Positions 59,162-64,000 of a stretch of DNA of 64,000 nucleotides are shown here, piece after piece. The translations under genes and the position numbers were made by a program. Positions within the stretch are counted from its first letter, which is position 1. Every line of letters starts with the position of its first letter. A model generated the notes under the pieces. The model saw only the letters and a list, made by a program, of their open reading frames with translations. It had not been told where the DNA came from and made no database searches. This DNA is from Chiua virens. Taxonomy: Eukaryota > Basidiomycota > Agaricomycetes > Boletales > Boletaceae. Where the stretch lies: the NCBI GenBank assembly GCA_019787685.1, contig JAHNUO010000024.1, positions 310,001 through 374,000 of the forward strand, in the 5' to 3' direction.

Positions 59162-60386
59162 AGTCCACCGTGATCTTGACGACACTTTCACCTGGAATCT
59201 CATACGTGTTTTTGACTTGGTTTGTGTTTTTACTCCAAGGACGATGCATCTCTTTGCCATCTTGGGTTTTGATCTGTATTGTACATACCCTCCTACCCGA
59301 ATCGTGGTGATCACTCGCATCACTCATCACGCGCAGTAATTGCATGTACACATCTGCTGTAGATCTCCGCCGTTGCATCTTCCATTTTCATGCTCTTTCT
59401 TTTTCATGTCGCATGTCGCTTCATCCCTTTTTCATGTTGTGGTCGTATCCCATTTTTCCCGCATATGCATCGACGCTTCTCTTGTTTCACAGAAACGTTT
59501 TTCTCCCGTTCGCATCAGACGTGTTGTTATCTCGTCTCTCCCGCGCTCTGTCTTTCTATTTTTCGTTTTCGTTTTGGGCTAGCTCCATCCACACTCTTCT
59601 TGCATCTCGCATCGATGATCATCCACACATACATAATACATCTATTTTTAACGAAGACTTAGGTGTGCATGTTTGTCGTTTACGCACTGCAGAGGCCCTT
59701 GGCATCGTAGGGCTGTGGCTTCTCAGTGCGAGCACCAGAGGTGACCAAATTGTCTTGGTCGGTTCACGTTTGATGTGGCTTGCCGTTGTTCCCGGGTCCG
59801 TCCACTACCCCGACATCAGATCAGTGGACGTTGCTTATCGTATACACGTACATACCAGCGTTCTCTTGTTTATTTAAATTCCCCTCGTGGTTCCCGAGAT
59901 CCATGATCGTGATCGTGTGGGTATTTCTCGTGATAAAAAAGAGTGTTCTCTCATTGTACGACAGCGGGGATCAAACGGCATGTGCGCTATGATGGTCACA
60001 GTATTGTCACCGAGACGGCAGTGGGTATCCCGTGGCGGTGTCCTCGTACACCGTCGATAGGCACCATCGAAAACGGAAAACAGGGAACGAGAACACGGAC
60101 ATGGGCGGACAGGGAACGGCAACCCCATCTCCCTTTTCTTGAACGCCTTCCATCATCCAGGTATCGACCAAGCGGTGCGCATCACGTCCATCAGGGTCGA
60201 TCATATCAAGGAGACGGGGAAATAAGCCAGTTGCCATACGCGTCCGATTTGCGCCTGGTCGGTATGCAACTGCACTGCGTCGGTGATGTGGGGACTCGGA
60301 CGGGGGAACGGACGGACGTCGGATCCGAGCGTGACGGCGGCGTCGCCGCCACCGTCGTACCTGGGCATGGACACGAAAACGGACCT
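59162..60386. other. Intergenic
   Basis: About 1.2 kb with pyrimidine-rich stretches near 59380-59580 but no supported gene. It must include the promoter of the amidohydrolase. Confidence 0.5.
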
Positions 60387-62850
60387 ATGGACTCGGGCAC
60401 CATCGATTTGGGGGGACCAACGGCTCAGGCTGCGCATGGGTCAGACGTCGTCAAGATCATCGCCGGAAAGCTGTTCGATCCGTATACGTTGACGTTGTTG
60501 GAAAATCAGGTGATCAGGGTGAGTAGGGCGACGGGACGGGTGCTTGACGTGTCGCCCCATGCGGCGTGTGACGACAACGAAGGGGAGGTGATTGATTTGA
60601 GCGAGTTGACGGTCTTGCCTGGGTTCGTTGACGTGCATGTCCACCGTGAGTCTGACCAATTTTTTTTTCTCTTGTCGTCCTTGGTACTGATTGGTTCGAC
60701 AGTGTTCTTGCATGCCTACTCGGAGACCCCCTGGGAGGACCAATTGACAAAAGAGTCGCTGGCTGAACGTACCATTCGAGCAACCGTGCATGCGAAGCGA
60801 ACGCTCTTGGCGGGATTCACGACCGTGCGGTGCGTTTGCGTTGTGTTTCAGCCCCCTCTCCCCACCCCACACAAATTGACACGTACTATGTGTCATGTAC
60901 ATACGAACAGTTGCCCCTTTTGACTCGCTCGCTTCGGCGGCCCTGGTCCCCACCTTTTCTGACTTGATTCGCCCCCCCTTTCGCACCCTCCCCCCAACCA
61001 CCTGTTCTGAGACCCCGCTCACGTTTGTGTAGTGACCTTGGGACAGAGGGTGCCGCCGACGCCGACATTGCACTGCGCAAATGTCTTTCCCGCACGACCG
61101 CTCACACGGATGCGATGATCCCTGGGCCAAGATATTTCTGTGCCTCCAGGGCGATCGTACCCACAGGCAGCTACGGTAAGCCCTCTCCAAATCACACATG
61201 TCCCCCGTGTCTATACCACATCCCCTCTCCTGATGCATTTTCCATTCATATCCGTCGTGGCTTCCTTTTTTTCTTTTGTTGTCGTTCCCCTGGCTCGCTT
61301 CCCCCGGCGGGTATCATACGATTCTTCTGCCACTGGCATCTCTATTTCCCCCTTATCGTCGCCAAAGTCCGCTGATGGGCTGAGTAGAGATACGGAGGGG
61401 ATATGGATGTGGATATGAATATTGATATGGGGTATGCCGTGAGCGATACTGATCGATTGCGCCTTACAGGTCCCAAAGGAGAAATCAACGTGCACAAGGA
61501 GGGTATCGACGGGATCACAGGCGCCGACGTGGCCGACGGGCCCGACGACTGTATCAAAGCCGTCCGTCGACAAATCGGCGCGGGCGCAGACTGGATCAAG
61601 GTGGGTGCCGTTCAATGTTGTATGCGCCTGTGTGCGCATGTATGGAGGCATTTTCTTATTTACGAACGGGTTCATTCGACGGTCGTTCTGATTGGTTCTG
61701 GTGATGTGCGCTATACATATACGTGGGTTCTTTTGCCGCCTCATCGACACACGCCGTTGGGTTGGGGTTTGGGCTTCGTTTTGATGCACGTTCCATCCCC
61801 CTCCACCCCTGTTGTTCGCTTCGACGGGGTTGGGTCATGGGCTCGCGTTCTTTTGTTTGAAAATCGGATGGGGGATAGATTTATGCAGGTGAGCGGCGCC
61901 TTTCTTTCGAGTTTATCCTCGTTGGCGACCCTATGGAAGAATCCAGAGTTCGTTTTTTTCATTTCCGCTCGGTTTTGTTTATCTTTTGTATTTTATTTCA
62001 TCGTCTTCTTGTCTGGACTGATGAACTTGGCTCAGATTACCGCTTTCGATCGCGGGTGGCGGGTGTCTCCGCGGAGACGGGACGTGCGTCGATGAATACG
62101 TTTCGTGAGGAGGAATTGAAGGCGATGGTGGACACGGCGCATATGTATGGGGTCAAGGTGGCAGCCCATGCAACGAACGGGCAGACGATCGCAACACTGC
62201 TGGCGTTGGGCGTAGATTCGATCGAACACGGCTTTGATATTCTCTCGCCATCTACCGCCGTTGATATGGATATGGCTACGGACGACGCCTCCGATTCCGC
62301 CGACGCCGATCCTGGCCGTTCGCGCCGAGTGCTCCGTGCGCTGGCACATTCCAACGCCAAATGGGTTCCGACGCTAGCAACATACTACACGCTCTCCCAG
62401 GGTTCTGGCGACGCGGGACCGTGGACGCGTGCTGCGGAAGCGTTTCGCGCTGCGCTGGAAGAAGGGATGGATAATATCGCGTGTGGCGGGGATACGGGCG
62501 TGTTTTCGCACGGTGAGAATGCGTTGGAGATGGTGTTGATGGTGGGATTGGGTGCGGATTGGCGGAAGGTGTTGAGGTGGGGGACGCTCGGGGGATGGGA
62601 ATGTGTGCGGTCGATGGGGTGGGAGGGGCGACGGGGGGCAGCGAGATTGGCGAGGGTGGGTGACTTACAGGGGTGGGGTGGGGAGAATGAGGTACCGTTT
62701 GGAGCGATTCGACGGGGGTTCGCTGCAGATGTGATTGCGACGTGCGGGGATGTGGAGGGGAATTTTGAAAGTGCGGTGTCTGCGGAAAGTGTCAGATTTG
62801 TGATGAAAGCAGGAAGGGTGTATAAACGTGATGGGAAGGTGGTTGAGTAA
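60387..62850 (+). CDS. Metal-dependent amidohydrolase (imidazolonepropionase/prolidase-like)
   Basis: TIM-barrel hydrolase that probably cleaves an amide or cyclic amide. Start MDSGTIDLGGPTAQAAHG (60387). Metal and catalytic landmarks: LPGFVDVHVHLF (HxH motif after splicing), GFTTVRDLGTEGA, ADWIK with the Lys expected to be carbamylated, VAAHATNGQTI, IEHGFD and the catalytic-Asp motif GGDTGVFSHG. Several introns are unusually long for this window (about 185-295 nt), and one exon is only 10 nt (61879-61888), encoding IYA plus one base so that WIK-IYAD-YRFRSRVAG reads through. The C-terminus RGFAADVIATCGD … KRDGKVVE is typical. No signal peptide seen. Substrate not determinable. Confidence 0.85.
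61879..61888 (+). other. 10-nt micro-exon of the amidohydrolase gene
   Basis: ATTTATGCAG between an AG acceptor and a GTGAGC donor. It restores the expected family text next to the active-site Lys. Confidence 0.65.
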
Positions 62851-64000
62851 AGGATGGACTTGTGATAGTAGGGATATGTTAGTAAAGTAAATGGAGTGCT
62901 GCGTTCATTCGGAAGGCAGGGTGGTTCATGCTGCTCACTCCAAAGGGTCCACAGTTCTCCTCCATTTCTCAGATATGATGAAGGGTGTTCCTGGAGCGGC
63001 GTTCATGCCATGAGGATGTCAAGCTGTTATTACGACTTGTACATATACTAGACAAGTTCCCGCCAACTTGATCGACGAGACCTGCCTAACACGGAACGGC
63101 GCGGAAGATATGCGTGGGAATTGTTTAGTCATTGACTGTATTACTTATCGTGCTCTTTTTTTTTTTTCCTTCGTCTTTGTCGTTCCCCAATGCACTTTGC
63201 ATCCCGTCAAGCCATCTTGAAAGCTGTTTTATCACCTATATCACTTTGCAACGTTCGCGAGGATCGTCCGACCCACCAACAAGTCAGGGCCCTTTGTCCA
63301 GCATCTACATAAAGGGCTCGTTACGTTCGTGGAACATCAACGTGGCCGTGTCCGGCTCGCTGTGAGGTGTCGTTTTGATGCTGAACAGGTGCACGGGTCG
63401 GCGTGGTCGTTTTTGTATCGGTCTCTATAGAGTAGAGGTCGGTGGGGTAGGATCTGCCGAGCTCATAGTTGTGGGACAGACATGTCTATAGTTTTTCGCG
63501 TTTGGAATGCTGGATGTATGTCGACTTTGACTCATTTTGGAATGTCCAATGAACTTGGATCGGTACCGCCCTGTATCACTGAGAGATGTCGCTGCCCAAG
63601 GTCAGACGGGCACTCGAGCTGATCGTCAAACCAAAACCGGCGAGTACATTCTTAACTACGTCCTGCTAGGCGAGGTTGAGTTAATCGGCTGCTAGTCGTT
63701 CGAGGTCCCAGCCTCATCACTAGACCCCCTGTACAAGTTTCCCCATGAATACAGTGCGCTCACTCATGCTGTCTGTGTCTTCGACAGGCAGACTGATGCG
63801 TTCTTCCGATAGGCTTCTATGCGGCGCTGGCTGGTACGCCAGGGCACACGCCCTTTTCGCCGGCGTCTCCGTGTACTGGACGTGGGACACGGCGTGCTGG
63901 AACGAGGCGCGATACGCTCTCCCCCGATGTAGGCTTAGATTAATACTGTCCTGCCATGATCATGCGCTATCTGCGCGCTCACACCACCCCAGACGTGCTC
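62851..64000. other. Gene-free right end
   Basis: No supported gene in 1.1 kb; a poly-T run near 63156-63170 is the only notable feature. Confidence 0.5.

Noticed and set aside
60441..61238. 265-residue minus-strand open frame
   Set aside because: Antisense shadow of the amidohydrolase exons and introns.

Overview
The window is fungal nuclear DNA, most likely from an Agaricomycete. Genes are split by many short GT-AG introns (mostly about 45-60 nt), secreted laccases are present, and the DNA transposons are of the Tnp2/CACTA and Plavaka (KDZ) types. The mix of laccases, HET/WD40 genes, RTC4-like genes and dense DNA transposons looks to me like the Rhizoctonia/Ceratobasidium group; that is an inference from protein style, not a database match. 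No rRNA, tRNA or CRISPR was recognised. Exon structures were joined by eye, so gene ends are approximate unless stated.

Layout. 1-13.3 kb is a nest of mobile DNA: a Tnp2 transposase running off the left edge (minus), then an RTC4-like gene (plus) that appears cut in two by a 7.8-kb Plavaka element (4189-11968). The element carries its own transposase and a divergent DUF6698-like gene, has roughly 23-bp terminal inverted repeats, and shows CTTGCAAG-rich subterminal repeats. 14.2-19.2 kb holds a WD40 gene and an L-amino-acid-oxidase-type flavoenzyme. 21.1-45.7 kb is framed by a large inverted duplication: two arms of about 3.2 kb, each with a full laccase gene and its promoter, pointing at each other across about 18 kb. 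The spacer holds a membrane-anchored acidic protein, SNF1/AMPK-alpha, a coiled-coil protein sharing a short divergent promoter with SNF1, a 5'-truncated TRAPPC11-like fragment, a second WD40 gene, a TPR-HET gene, and decayed F-box-like sequence. 46.9-51.1 kb is a junkyard of partial copies of the coiled-coil gene, a direct duplication containing two copies of an unrecognised small gene, and a 904-bp inverted-repeat element with a visible target duplication. 51.8-64 kb returns to ordinary genes: a PUF RNA-binding protein, an F-box protein and an amidohydrolase, with a Tc1/mariner-style non-autonomous element between the first two.

How the parts relate. SNF1 (carbon/energy signalling), PUF, F-box, the amidohydrolase and the amine oxidase look like housekeeping or metabolic genes. 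Laccases, WD40 and TPR-HET genes are of the fast-evolving kind (lignin/phenol oxidation, self/non-self recognition) and lie in or next to duplicated and transposon-rich DNA. The strongest leads are the Plavaka insertion into the RTC4-like gene, the inverted laccase duplication, the small paired gene at 48 and 50 kb, and the inverted-repeat element whose empty site can be read from a related sequence elsewhere in the window.
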